Shown: positions 1-7,450 of the stretch, piece after piece | Layout of the letters: each line of letters begins with the position of its first letter | Position numbering within the stretch: position 1 is the stretch's first letter | NCBI GenBank assembly: GCA_021828195.1 | Contig: JAKASQ010000002.1 | Span: 212,245-276,244, forward strand | Length of the DNA stretch: 64,000 nucleotides | Direction of reading: 5' to 3' | From: Thermoplasmata archaeon | GTDB lineage: Archaea > Thermoplasmatota > Thermoplasmata > Lutacidiplasmatales > UBA184 | The notes under the pieces: generated by a model | Seen by the model: only the letters and a program-made list of their open reading frames with translations | The model's database searches: none | Told to the model about the DNA's origin: nothing | Program-made: the position numbers and the translations under genes

Positions 1-939
1 GTGGGGAGCGTGATCGCTCGCGAGACACGGGACCGCTCCGCGAACGAACGCCTCCCACAGCGCACGGCGCTGGCGCTCGGAGCGCAGCGGCGGATTGACC
101 TTGAATTTCGCGCCATCGCCCGAGCGCATCGAGAGCAGAAGATGGTGGGGCGTCGCTTCGAAGGAGTCCCCCTCCTTCCGGAGGCGTCCGGCGATCGTCG
201 CGTCCGTCACATGCGCCACGTGAAGGCGCAGGCTACGGGGCCGGCGCCGGAGGGAATCGACCGCGGCCCGCTCGGCGTCCACGGGACGAACACGATTCCA
301 GTCCGGAGGGTTCGCGGGCTCGATCTCCCGATCGAACCGGTCCGGATTCTCGGCATGGACGGAGAGCGGTAGGTTCGTCGCCGCCACCCGCTTCAACAGC
401 AGATCGAGATCCGCGCTCGTGGGGACCTCGTCGACGTCGGTGGTCGGGCTCAGATAGAGCTTGAATGCGCCGGCCCGACGTGCGAGGAGATCGATCGGGG
501 CCCGTGGGGTCGCGGCCGCGTAGAGAAGGACGTCAACGAGCGCGCGCCCCTGGACTCGGGCCTCCTTCGCCCGCAGTCGGTCGAGCGTATCGACACGGGG
601 CCGGGTGTTGGGCATGTCGGCCACGAGCCCCACACCCCCGAGGGCGGCCTGCAGGGTCCCGGTTGCGAAGTCCTCCGGTTCGGATTCTCGGCCCGGGTCC
701 CGGAAGTGGACGTGCAAGTCGGTGGCGGAAGGGAGGAGGAGCGACTCGCCAACGTCGTGGCGGGGAGCCCCTTGGAGGCTGCGGCCGATCGCGCGGATCG
801 TTCCTTCCTCATCGATGCCGATCTCGATCGATCGAATCTTGCCTTCGAGCCATGTCCGGCCGGCGAGGACCAAAGCGAGATCGCGGGAACGACCGCCCTC
901 CGGGCTCGATCGGCGAGTGGTACGCCGGGACGCAGTCAT
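1..939 (-). CDS. pyrC: Dihydroorotase, 3' end cut by window edge
   Basis: Class I dihydroorotase, the third step of pyrimidine synthesis (carbamoyl-aspartate to dihydroorotate), a cytosolic metal-dependent amidohydrolase. The 313 visible codons contain the metal-binding motif DLHVHFRDPG near residue 75, the lysine motif AFKLYLSP that is carboxylated in this family, VHAEN, HVAHV and the terminal ASDHAPH motif, all in the expected order; the C-terminal part lies outside the window. The ATG at 939 is chosen because a TATA-like CTTTAGC (963-969 on the opposite strand) sits about 27 nt upstream, as expected for a leaderless transcript. It is divergent from purM, 80 bp away. Family assignment is secure; only the missing end is unknown. 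Confidence 0.93.
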   Translation of the reverse strand, partial: MTASRRTTRRSSPEGGRSRDLALVLAGRTWLEGKIRSIEIGIDEEGTIRAIGRSLQGAPRHDVGESLLLPSATDLHVHFRDPGRESEPEDFATGTLQAALGGVGLVADMPNTRPRVDTLDRLRAKEARVQGRALVDVLLYAAATPRAPIDLLARRAGAFKLYLSPTTDVDEVPTSADLDLLLKRVAATNLPLSVHAENPDRFDREIEPANPPDWNRVRPVDAERAAVDSLRRRPRSLRLHVAHVTDATIAGRLRKEGDSFEATPHHLLLSMRSGDGAKFKVNPPLRSERQRRALWEAFVRGAVPCLASDHAPH

Positions 940-1019
940 CGCACCTCCGAAGACCCGTCCTGCTAAAGAATGCGCCGAGGGCGGCGAACCGCTATGTGGT
1001 CGCGGGTCTCGTGGGGAAC

Positions 1020-2081
1020 GTGAGGGCCCTGGTCCGCCCGGCGACCCCGAAAACCTACGCTCAGAGCGGCGTAGACCGATCCGCGGTACGCGAGGCGCTC
1101 CAAGCGCTCGTGGGAGGCGCTCCGTACCGGCCTCCGCCTTCGCACGGTCGCGCGGTCGACGCGCCCGGGCACTTCGCCGGCCTCGTGCGCATCGGCAAGG
1201 AGACAATCGCCGTGACGACCGACACCGTCGGGACGAAGGTGCTGGTCGCGGAGGCGATGCAACGCTTCGAGGAGGTCGGAGAGGATATCGTCGGAGTGAA
1301 CGTCAATGACCTCGCCGCGGTCGGTGCGCGCCCGGCCGCTCTGGTCGACGTCATTTCGTGTGCCGTACCCGACCCGAAGGTGTTCGCGGAGATCGGGCGC
1401 GGCATCGGACGGGGTCTGCGAACGGCAGAGTGCGCGCTCTTGGGAGGGGAGACCGCCGTGGTGCCCGATCTGCTCGACGGGTTCGACCTCGGCGGCACGG
1501 CCGTGGGGTTCTTCCCGCGGGGCCGCCGGCCGATCGTCGGCCGGGGCATCCATCCCGGAGACATCCTGTTGGGGGTTCCCTCGGTGGGATTCCATGCTAA
1601 CGGGTTTACCCTCGTCCGCCGGATCATCTCGGAGTGTCGGATCGATCTGACGCAGCCGCGCCCGGGCGCGCGCGGGTCCCTCGGTGCGGAACTCCTGCGT
1701 CCGACGCGGATCTACACACCGATGTCCGAGGCGCTCGCGGACCGGCCGGACGTGCGTGGATTCGCCCATATTTCCGGCGGCGGGGTCCGCAATCTGTCCC
1801 GACTGAACCGGAACGTGGCCTTCGTGCTCGATCGCTGGCCCCGTCCCGAGGGCCTCTTCGCCTGGATCCGCGAGCTGGGCGGACTCTCGGACGAGGAGAT
1901 GTACCAAACGTTCAACGTCGGGATCGGGTTCGTAGTGGTCGTTGCCCCCCACCGCCTCGCGGAAGTGCGGCGACGGCTCGCCCGGTCCGGAGCTCCGGAC
2001 GCCCTCCCGGTCGGGCACGTGGAACGGGGAAGTGGCGTGCACGTCCCCGAGCTCGGACTGGAGTATCCCGGATACTCCTGA
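1020..2081 (+). CDS. purM: Phosphoribosylformylglycinamidine cyclo-ligase (AIR synthase)
   Basis: PurM makes aminoimidazole ribotide from FGAM with ATP in purine synthesis. The 353-residue product has the family start TYAQSGVD, the TTDTVGTKV and GVNVNDLAAVGARP motifs, LLGGETA, and the C-terminal SGGGVRNLSRLN and TFNVGIGF segments. Length is close to the usual ~340. A GTG at 1020 is chosen over upstream GTGs at 996 and 1011 because it lies just ahead of the conserved N-terminus and about 25 nt after a TATA-like GCTATGTG (991-998), consistent with a leaderless mRNA. The partner purQ is separate in this window (35.4 kb). No oddities seen. Confidence 0.95.
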   Translation: MRALVRPATPKTYAQSGVDRSAVREALQALVGGAPYRPPPSHGRAVDAPGHFAGLVRIGKETIAVTTDTVGTKVLVAEAMQRFEEVGEDIVGVNVNDLAAVGARPAALVDVISCAVPDPKVFAEIGRGIGRGLRTAECALLGGETAVVPDLLDGFDLGGTAVGFFPRGRRPIVGRGIHPGDILLGVPSVGFHANGFTLVRRIISECRIDLTQPRPGARGSLGAELLRPTRIYTPMSEALADRPDVRGFAHISGGGVRNLSRLNRNVAFVLDRWPRPEGLFAWIRELGGLSDEEMYQTFNVGIGFVVVVAPHRLAEVRRRLARSGAPDALPVGHVERGSGVHVPELGLEYPGYS

Positions 2082-2130
2082 ACCCCGGGCGCGCTGGATA
2101 CGTGGGGCGCGGGTCGCCTTCGTTCCCGAA

Positions 2131-2140
2131 GCTATATGCG
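2131..2140 (+). promoter_or_regulatory. TATA box of EamA transporter gene (leaderless)
   Basis: GCTATATGCG is centred about 26 nt before the ATG at 2162, the distance at which archaeal transcription would begin at or next to the start codon. Confidence 0.55.
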
Positions 2141-2161
2141 AGTTCGCCGAGTGGGGACCTG

Positions 2162-3115
2162 ATGGTCCCGGGCTCTCGCGGGCGTAGCGTCGCCATCGCG
2201 CTCGCCACCCTCGCCGCGTTCCTGTGGGCGACGTACTACGTCTTCGTCCTCTGGCTCGCTCCGTCCACCTCAGCTTCTGCGGTCCTCATCTGGCCGTTCT
2301 TCGTCGGCGGCGGACTCTTCGCGCTCTTCGCGGTCGCGAAGGGCCAGGGAGCTGCGTTCTGCAGGCTCTGGGCGGACCCCGCGGCGTGGTTGCGGATCCT
2401 CTTCGCCGTGGCGATGCAGGTCTCGACGCTAGCGGCCACGTACACGGCCGGACCGATCGACACCTCCCTGCTCGCTCTGATCGGCGATGTCGTAGTCGCC
2501 CCGCTCGTGCTCATGGTGCTCTACTTGGAAGGTCGAGACCGTCTGCGGTCTCGAGAGTTCATCGCGGGATTGTCCCTCAGCGTCGTGGGCGGGGCACTCA
2601 CCATCGTGGGGGGGCACGCCATCGCTCCGATCACGGGGTGGGCAGTGGTCGTCATCCCGATCCTCCCGATCTCGGTCGCACTGTACTTCGTGACGACCGC
2701 GCGTGCCGCCCGGTCGGTCCCGATCAACGCGCTGAACGCCCAGGCGTTCCTCGGCGCGGGGTTCGTGCTGCTCGTCCTCTCGCCCGTGCTCCCGGGTGGC
2801 GTCTCGGGCCTGTGGACGCTGGATATCACTTCGACCGGCCTCCTCGTCGTCCTCGGTGCGATCACGTTCTTCCTCGCTCCCTTGTTCTACTTCCTCGCGG
2901 TGGAGAAGGCGGGCCTGATCCTCGCCGCGCTGCTCATGGCTTCCATCCCGGTATTCACGCTCGCGCTCTCGGTCGGAGTGCTTGGGATCGTTCCGACGCT
3001 GCTCGGAGCGCTCGGAGTCCCGGTGGCTCTCCTCGGGGCCATCTTCGCGATCCAGGGGAACCACCCGCCCTGGACCCCGGACTACAAGTCCGGCGGTGGG
3101 GCGAGCGCGGGGTAG
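2162..3115 (+). CDS. EamA/DMT-superfamily transporter
   Basis: A 317-residue integral membrane protein with about ten hydrophobic segments in two repeats of five, the drug/metabolite transporter pattern. The N-terminal segment after a short basic lead (RGRSVAIALATLAAFLWATY) is typical of EamA proteins, and the second half repeats a similar pattern ending near residue 300, followed by a short hydrophilic tail. The substrate cannot be predicted; family members export amino acids, metabolites or sugars. It follows purM by 80 bp but has its own TATA box at 2131-2140, so it is probably transcribed separately. Its stop lies 14 bp before the stop of convergent polB. Confidence 0.85.
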   Translation: MVPGSRGRSVAIALATLAAFLWATYYVFVLWLAPSTSASAVLIWPFFVGGGLFALFAVAKGQGAAFCRLWADPAAWLRILFAVAMQVSTLAATYTAGPIDTSLLALIGDVVVAPLVLMVLYLEGRDRLRSREFIAGLSLSVVGGALTIVGGHAIAPITGWAVVVIPILPISVALYFVTTARAARSVPINALNAQAFLGAGFVLLVLSPVLPGGVSGLWTLDITSTGLLVVLGAITFFLAPLFYFLAVEKAGLILAALLMASIPVFTLALSVGVLGIVPTLLGALGVPVALLGAIFAIQGNHPPWTPDYKSGGGASAG

Positions 3116-3129
3116 CGACCCGAGCCGCG

Positions 3130-5589
3130 CTAGTCCCATTCGCTGAGCGAGCGCGTGCTCGTCCGACGCTTCTTGGGCCCCGCGAGCTCGGCGATCGGGG
3201 TATCGAGCGTCGCCGACGGAGGGTCGCTCCGGTCGGGTGTCGATCCGGGAGAGTGCCCGAGCCGCTGCTGGTGCGTTCCCTGCAGGAGAGCCTGGGCGTC
3301 CCAGTCGAAGACTTCGGTCACGCGTGCGAGGGTCTGCGCCACGCGGTCCGCGTAGTATCCCCAGTCCGGCTCCTTCGTGAACGGGCGCCCGTCGATCCAC
3401 GGCTCGATCTCTTGTGGGCTAACGTGGGAGTTCGTGACGATCCAGGCGACCTTCATGCCGGGAATGACGTCGTATCCCTCGCTCTGAAGCTGCTTGAACA
3501 CCCGGAGGAAGGGGAGCGCGGCGCGGGTCCCCTCGTTGTACTCCTCCTCCGCTCGGACACTGCGGGCGATGACGAGCTGCGCCGGCAGAACCTGCTTCTG
3601 CCGCACCGCGAGCACGAGCTCGCGCGAGCGCCGCAGCAATCCCTCCGTGTCGCCCTTGAGCACGAGATCGAACACTTCCATCAGCGCCTGCGACTGGTAC
3701 TCGAAGGAGTCGCTCCGCCGGGTCTCATAACCTCGTACGACGAGCTCCTCGCGCGGCCAGACCTGGCGGCCCACGTACCGCTTCTTGGCTCCGTGGGAGA
3801 AGAACGACTCGTAGACGGACTGGAACTCGAAGGCGACGTTCTCCTTGGTGAAACGGGCCGCGATGGCCTCCCCGAAGGCCTTCGCCCTCTCGAAGGTGGG
3901 TTCCGGAGCGCGGATGAACACGCTGTCGGTGTCGGAGTAGACGACCTCGTGACCGTCGGCCTCGAGCGCCCGGATGATCGAGGTGATCTGTTCACGCGCG
4001 AACGAGGTGATCGCCGCTCCGATCGATTTGTTCGTGAAGCGATAGAAGCTCGACGCGAGGACACCGTAGAAGGAATTCATCAGCACTTTGACCGCGTTCT
4101 GGAGGCCGTCGTAGTACTGGCGCATCTCCGGGGTCGGCGCGCTTCGGGAGAGGGAACGGAAGCGGTCCCGGTCGGCGAGGAGCTCGCGCAGGATCCCCGG
4201 GATCAGACCTGGACGAACGTCCGCGGAGAGGAAGCGAGCCCCCGTAGGGCTGACGTTCGTCCCCCGGTCCGACAGGGTCGTGAAGCAGATGTTCTGGGCG
4301 ATGATGATCGATGGGTACATCGACTTGAAATCGAGCACCACGACCCAGCGGTAGATCCCCGGCCGCATCGTGTGGACGTAACCGCCCTCGATCGCAGCCT
4401 CGCGACGGAGCCGGTGCGTGGGCGGGACGCCGACGTGCTCGGTATCCGCCCGGGGGATCAAGAGAGCGTCGATGAACAGCGACGTGCGGCCGTTGAGACC
4501 CTCTTCGAGCGGGAGGTGCGCGACGGTCGCCAGATCGGCTCCCCGATCGATGGAGCGCAGGCGCTGGAGGATCCGCAGCGCGAGATCCGCATCGTGTTCG
4601 CAATACTCCATGACCCGGTCCGGATCCTTCTCCCACTCCGCGCTGATGTTGCGCCGGTCGACATCGAGCTTGGAATCGGCGAGGAGCATCCGGGCGACGA
4701 ACTGCAGCGTCTCCTGCTTCGGCCGAAGCTCCCGGTGCGCCCACCACCAGGCATCGGCGATCACTCGGCCCGTGACCCGCCACAGGCGCTCGCCCATGTC
4801 GCGCGGCATCGTCCGGTCCCGACCGATCCGCAGCTCGAGCCCCTGGACCATCGCCCGCTCCTGGAGCAGCGGGATGTCGTACCCCGCGATGTTGTAGCCG
4901 GTGATGACGTCCGGATCGTCCTCCAGAACGAACTCCACAAACCGCTCGAGGATCCTCCGCTCGTCCCGATCCCCGAAGCGGAAGGTGCGTCGTTCGCGTC
5001 CGCCACCCTCCGCGACGCCGCAGATGGTGAAGATCGTCCGTTCCCGGATCGCGTTCTCGATGTCGAAGGAGAGGGTGCGGAGCGGGGGGCGGAATGCCTC
5101 GGCGGGCCGGATGTCCTTTCCTCCTCCGGAGACGACCCGCACGACGTTCGCCGTCGTGTAGAGCGCCCGGATCGAGTCCGGTTCGTCCTCGACATCCAAC
5201 GTGAGGGTCAGCCCGACGTGCTTGTCGTACAGGAAGCGATGGACGAAGGGGATGTCGCAGGCGAGCACGTTCGGGTCGTCCCCGGGCAGGCGCAGCCGGT
5301 CCCGATACTCGGGGACTTTCCACGGCGAGCGGATGGTGATACGGGCGCCCGGGCGCTCCCGCCCCCCCAGCCAGACGGGCGTCGGCTGGATGTCCACGAC
5401 CTCGGGATCAGCCCTCAACCGGTCGAGGACCTCCGCGGCCGGTTCGAGAAGCACGAAGTAGGGGCGGAAGCCGTAGTAGCGCGCCACGAGCGCGGTCCCG
5501 TCCCGCGTCTTGCCGAACAGCTCGACGACGACCCCGTCGTCGGCGGCCCGATAGGAGCCCTCGATGAGGAACAGGTCGATCGTGCGCAT
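3130..5589 (-). CDS. polB: Family-B DNA polymerase
   Basis: Replicative-type archaeal DNA polymerase B with 3'-5' proofreading. In 819 residues it shows ExoI FDIE (175-178), ExoII around YNIAGYDIPLL (232-242), ExoIII YCEHDADLA (329-337), Pol motif A DFKSMYPSI (420-428), motif B KVLMNSFYG (501-509) and motif C YSDTDS (551-556), all with catalytic acids present. The N-terminal ~130 residues match the domain that in archaeal PolB senses template uracil. The C-terminus extends some 40 residues beyond the usual ~775-residue size and has a basic, proline-rich tail; a QALLQGTHQ stretch might be a degenerate PCNA-binding motif. The gene starts 47 nt after the uracil-DNA glycosylase gene and is probably co-transcribed with it. 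Confidence 0.97.
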   Translation of the reverse strand: MRTIDLFLIEGSYRAADDGVVVELFGKTRDGTALVARYYGFRPYFVLLEPAAEVLDRLRADPEVVDIQPTPVWLGGRERPGARITIRSPWKVPEYRDRLRLPGDDPNVLACDIPFVHRFLYDKHVGLTLTLDVEDEPDSIRALYTTANVVRVVSGGGKDIRPAEAFRPPLRTLSFDIENAIRERTIFTICGVAEGGGRERRTFRFGDRDERRILERFVEFVLEDDPDVITGYNIAGYDIPLLQERAMVQGLELRIGRDRTMPRDMGERLWRVTGRVIADAWWWAHRELRPKQETLQFVARMLLADSKLDVDRRNISAEWEKDPDRVMEYCEHDADLALRILQRLRSIDRGADLATVAHLPLEEGLNGRTSLFIDALLIPRADTEHVGVPPTHRLRREAAIEGGYVHTMRPGIYRWVVVLDFKSMYPSIIIAQNICFTTLSDRGTNVSPTGARFLSADVRPGLIPGILRELLADRDRFRSLSRSAPTPEMRQYYDGLQNAVKVLMNSFYGVLASSFYRFTNKSIGAAITSFAREQITSIIRALEADGHEVVYSDTDSVFIRAPEPTFERAKAFGEAIAARFTKENVAFEFQSVYESFFSHGAKKRYVGRQVWPREELVVRGYETRRSDSFEYQSQALMEVFDLVLKGDTEGLLRRSRELVLAVRQKQVLPAQLVIARSVRAEEEYNEGTRAALPFLRVFKQLQSEGYDVIPGMKVAWIVTNSHVSPQEIEPWIDGRPFTKEPDWGYYADRVAQTLARVTEVFDWDAQALLQGTHQQRLGHSPGSTPDRSDPPSATLDTPIAELAGPKKRRTSTRSLSEWD

Positions 5590-5636
5590 CCTCGCGGACA
5601 GGCCGCCTGGGGGGAAAACCGTTCGGAGCGGTCCGG

Positions 5637-6203
5637 TCAACCCCGCTTCTCGTTCAGCCACTCGGCGAGCGTCCCGAGATCCCGCTTCCAGCGCTGGGCC
5701 GTGGCGTGGGATCGGATCGCCGCGGGGTGGAGGAGGGGATAGATGTCCCATGCCCCGACCGAGCGCGGGATCCCGGCCGCGGTCATGATCGGGGGCGCTC
5801 CCGGGTCCATCGACCTCAGCGCCCATCGACCCAATGTGACGACGGCCCGCGGCCGAAGAAGGGCGAGCTGGCGCTCCAGGTACGGCCGGCAGATGCGAGC
5901 GGCCCCGAGCACGAACCGATTCGCGGGGGGGCGGCACTTGAGGACGTTGACGATCCCGAATTCGGTCGGAGCGAGACCGAGGCGCGCGATCCCCTCATCG
6001 AGCTTCGCGCCCGCGCGGCCCACGAAGGGCTCGCCCGCGAGATCCTCCGCCCTTCCCGGCGCCTCCCCGACGAAGACGACCCACGGGTGCTCTCCGCCCC
6101 GATAGATGACCGCGTGGGTGCGCCCCAGGTGGAGCGGGCAGCGCACGCATCCGCGGATCTCCCGAGAGAGCACCCTCCACTCCGACCCAACCGCCCCCGC
6201 CAT
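5637..6203 (-). CDS. udg: Family-4 uracil-DNA glycosylase (Fe-S type)
   Basis: Removes uracil from DNA to start base excision repair. The 188-residue product has the UDGa hallmarks: [20 protein letters not shown] and a C-terminal HPAA, plus four cysteines (a CVRC pair near the N-terminus, one in KCRPP and one in ICRPY) positioned as the ligands of the family's [4Fe-4S] cluster. ATG 6203 is preferred over GTG 6221 because a TATA-like GATAATT (6227-6233) is 27 nt upstream, giving a leaderless mRNA. Immediately downstream lies polB, whose archaeal form stalls at uracil, so the pairing makes functional sense. It is divergent from rpsL. Confidence 0.93.
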   Translation of the reverse strand: MAGAVGSEWRVLSREIRGCVRCPLHLGRTHAVIYRGGEHPWVVFVGEAPGRAEDLAGEPFVGRAGAKLDEGIARLGLAPTEFGIVNVLKCRPPANRFVLGAARICRPYLERQLALLRPRAVVTLGRWALRSMDPGAPPIMTAAGIPRSVGAWDIYPLLHPAAIRSHATAQRWKRDLGTLAEWLNEKRG

Positions 6204-6281
6204 GTCCGACCGTACCGACACCCTGAATTATCGCCGAGGTTTCACGATTCTCGAGGTTCCGGTAGCGGGCGCCGAGGCATA

Positions 6282-6289
6282 CTTAAATA
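6282..6289 (+). promoter_or_regulatory. TATA box of the rpsL-rpsG-fusA operon
   Basis: CTTAAATA is a near-canonical archaeal TATA box. Transcription would start near 6311-6314, leaving a leader of roughly 10-15 nt before the rpsL ATG at 6325. Confidence 0.65.
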
Positions 6290-6324
6290 GCAGTGCCTGG
6301 TGGCACCGACCCTCTCAAGCCTAT

Positions 6325-6756
6325 ATGCCGCCGTCGGGGTTGAATACCGCTGGAAAACTCGCGCGCCTCCGCCAGCGGCGACGCTGGTCCGACCGGTATT
6401 ACAAGCGCCGAACGCTGCATCTGAAGGAGCGCTCGGACCCGCTCGAAGGGGCTCCCCAGGGCCGCGGGATCGTCATCGAGAAGGTCGGGGTCGAAGCGAA
6501 ACAGCCGAACTCCGCCATCCGCAAGTGCATCAAGGTCCAGCTCGTCAAGAACGGCCGACAGATCACGGCCTTCGCAGTCGGCGACGGCGCGATCAGCTTC
6601 ATCGATGAGCACGACGAGGTCCTCGTCGAAGGGATCGGGGGCCGCATGGGTCGGTCCTACGGGGATATCCCGGGCGTGCGCTACAAGGTCATCCAAGTGA
6701 ATGGCGTGTCGCTCGACGAGCTCGTGCGCGGGCGCAAGGAGAAGCCGCAACGATGA
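6325..6756 (+). CDS. rpsL: 30S ribosomal protein uS12
   Basis: Archaeal S12, part of the decoding centre of the small subunit. The 143 residues include [34 protein letters not shown], the PNSA loop contacted by streptomycin-type drugs in bacteria, and [22 protein letters not shown] 6325 matches the usual archaeal N-terminus; the open frame extends upstream to 6106 but that part overlaps udg and its promoter and is rejected. The stop overlaps the rpsG start (ATGA). Unlike many archaea, the gene is not preceded by rpoA'' and nusA here but by divergent udg. Confidence 0.97.
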   Translation: MPPSGLNTAGKLARLRQRRRWSDRYYKRRTLHLKERSDPLEGAPQGRGIVIEKVGVEAKQPNSAIRKCIKVQLVKNGRQITAFAVGDGAISFIDEHDEVLVEGIGGRMGRSYGDIPGVRYKVIQVNGVSLDELVRGRKEKPQR

Positions 6757-7430
6757 AGGGTCCACGCGATCCCCCCAGCGCGCCCGCCGCGCTCGCCCTG
6801 CCGATCGACGAAGAGGGCCCCGGGCCCATCATCGTCCGCCCGGTTCCCCCACCACCCCCCCCGTTCCCGATCCCTCCGCTGTTCGGGAAGTACTCGTTCG
6901 AGGGGATCGTCGTCCACGATCCGGGCCTGATGCCGTATCTCTACCTCCACCCGATCTACGCCCCGCACACCGAGGGCAAGCTCTGTGGCAAACCGTTCAT
7001 GAAGAGCCACATGCACCTCGTCGAACGGCTCGCCAACCGCCTCATGAAGGGCGGGAAGTTCACGGGCAAGAAGTCGAAGGCCCTGCGCACCGTGCGCCTG
7101 GCATTCGACCAGGTCGCCGAGCGGGAGAAGAAAAACCCCCTCCAGCAGCTCGTCGACGCTATCGAGAACGCCGCTCCGAAGGAAGAGGTCACGCGACTTC
7201 AGTTCGGAGGCATCTCCGTCCCGCGCGCGGTCGATGCCTCGCCCGCACGCCGACTCAACGTTGCGATCCGCAACATCTCCCAGGGAGCCATTCAAGCGTC
7301 CCGCAAGAGCACCAAATCGATCGAGACGTGCCTCGCCAACGAGATCATCCTCGCCGCGAAAGGCGACCAGGCGAGCTTCGCCGTCGCCCGTAAGGAAGAA
7401 GTCGAGCGCGTGGCACAGTCGGCCCGCTAG
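6753..7430 (+). CDS. rpsG: 30S ribosomal protein uS7 with proline-rich N-terminus
   Basis: Small-subunit head protein that binds 16S rRNA near the exit site. The conserved S7 body runs from about residue 45 (LFGKYSFEG) to the end, with [20 protein letters not shown] and the C-terminal [18 protein letters not shown] typical of archaeal S7. At 225 residues it is longer than the usual archaeal protein because of an N-terminal extension of about 40 residues containing the run [13 protein letters not shown]. The ATG overlaps the rpsL stop by 4 nt. fusA follows after 20 nt. Confidence 0.96.
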   Translation: MKGPRDPPSAPAALALPIDEEGPGPIIVRPVPPPPPPFPIPPLFGKYSFEGIVVHDPGLMPYLYLHPIYAPHTEGKLCGKPFMKSHMHLVERLANRLMKGGKFTGKKSKALRTVRLAFDQVAEREKKNPLQQLVDAIENAAPKEEVTRLQFGGISVPRAVDASPARRLNVAIRNISQGAIQASRKSTKSIETCLANEIILAAKGDQASFAVARKEEVERVAQSAR

Positions 7431-7450
7431 GCGGACACGGAGGAACAGCG

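Noticed and set aside
2224..5742. Open frame of 1172 codons antisense to polB
   Set aside because: It reads through the opposite strand of polB and the EamA gene, has a composition typical of high-G+C shadow frames and no domain, while polB has all catalytic motifs.
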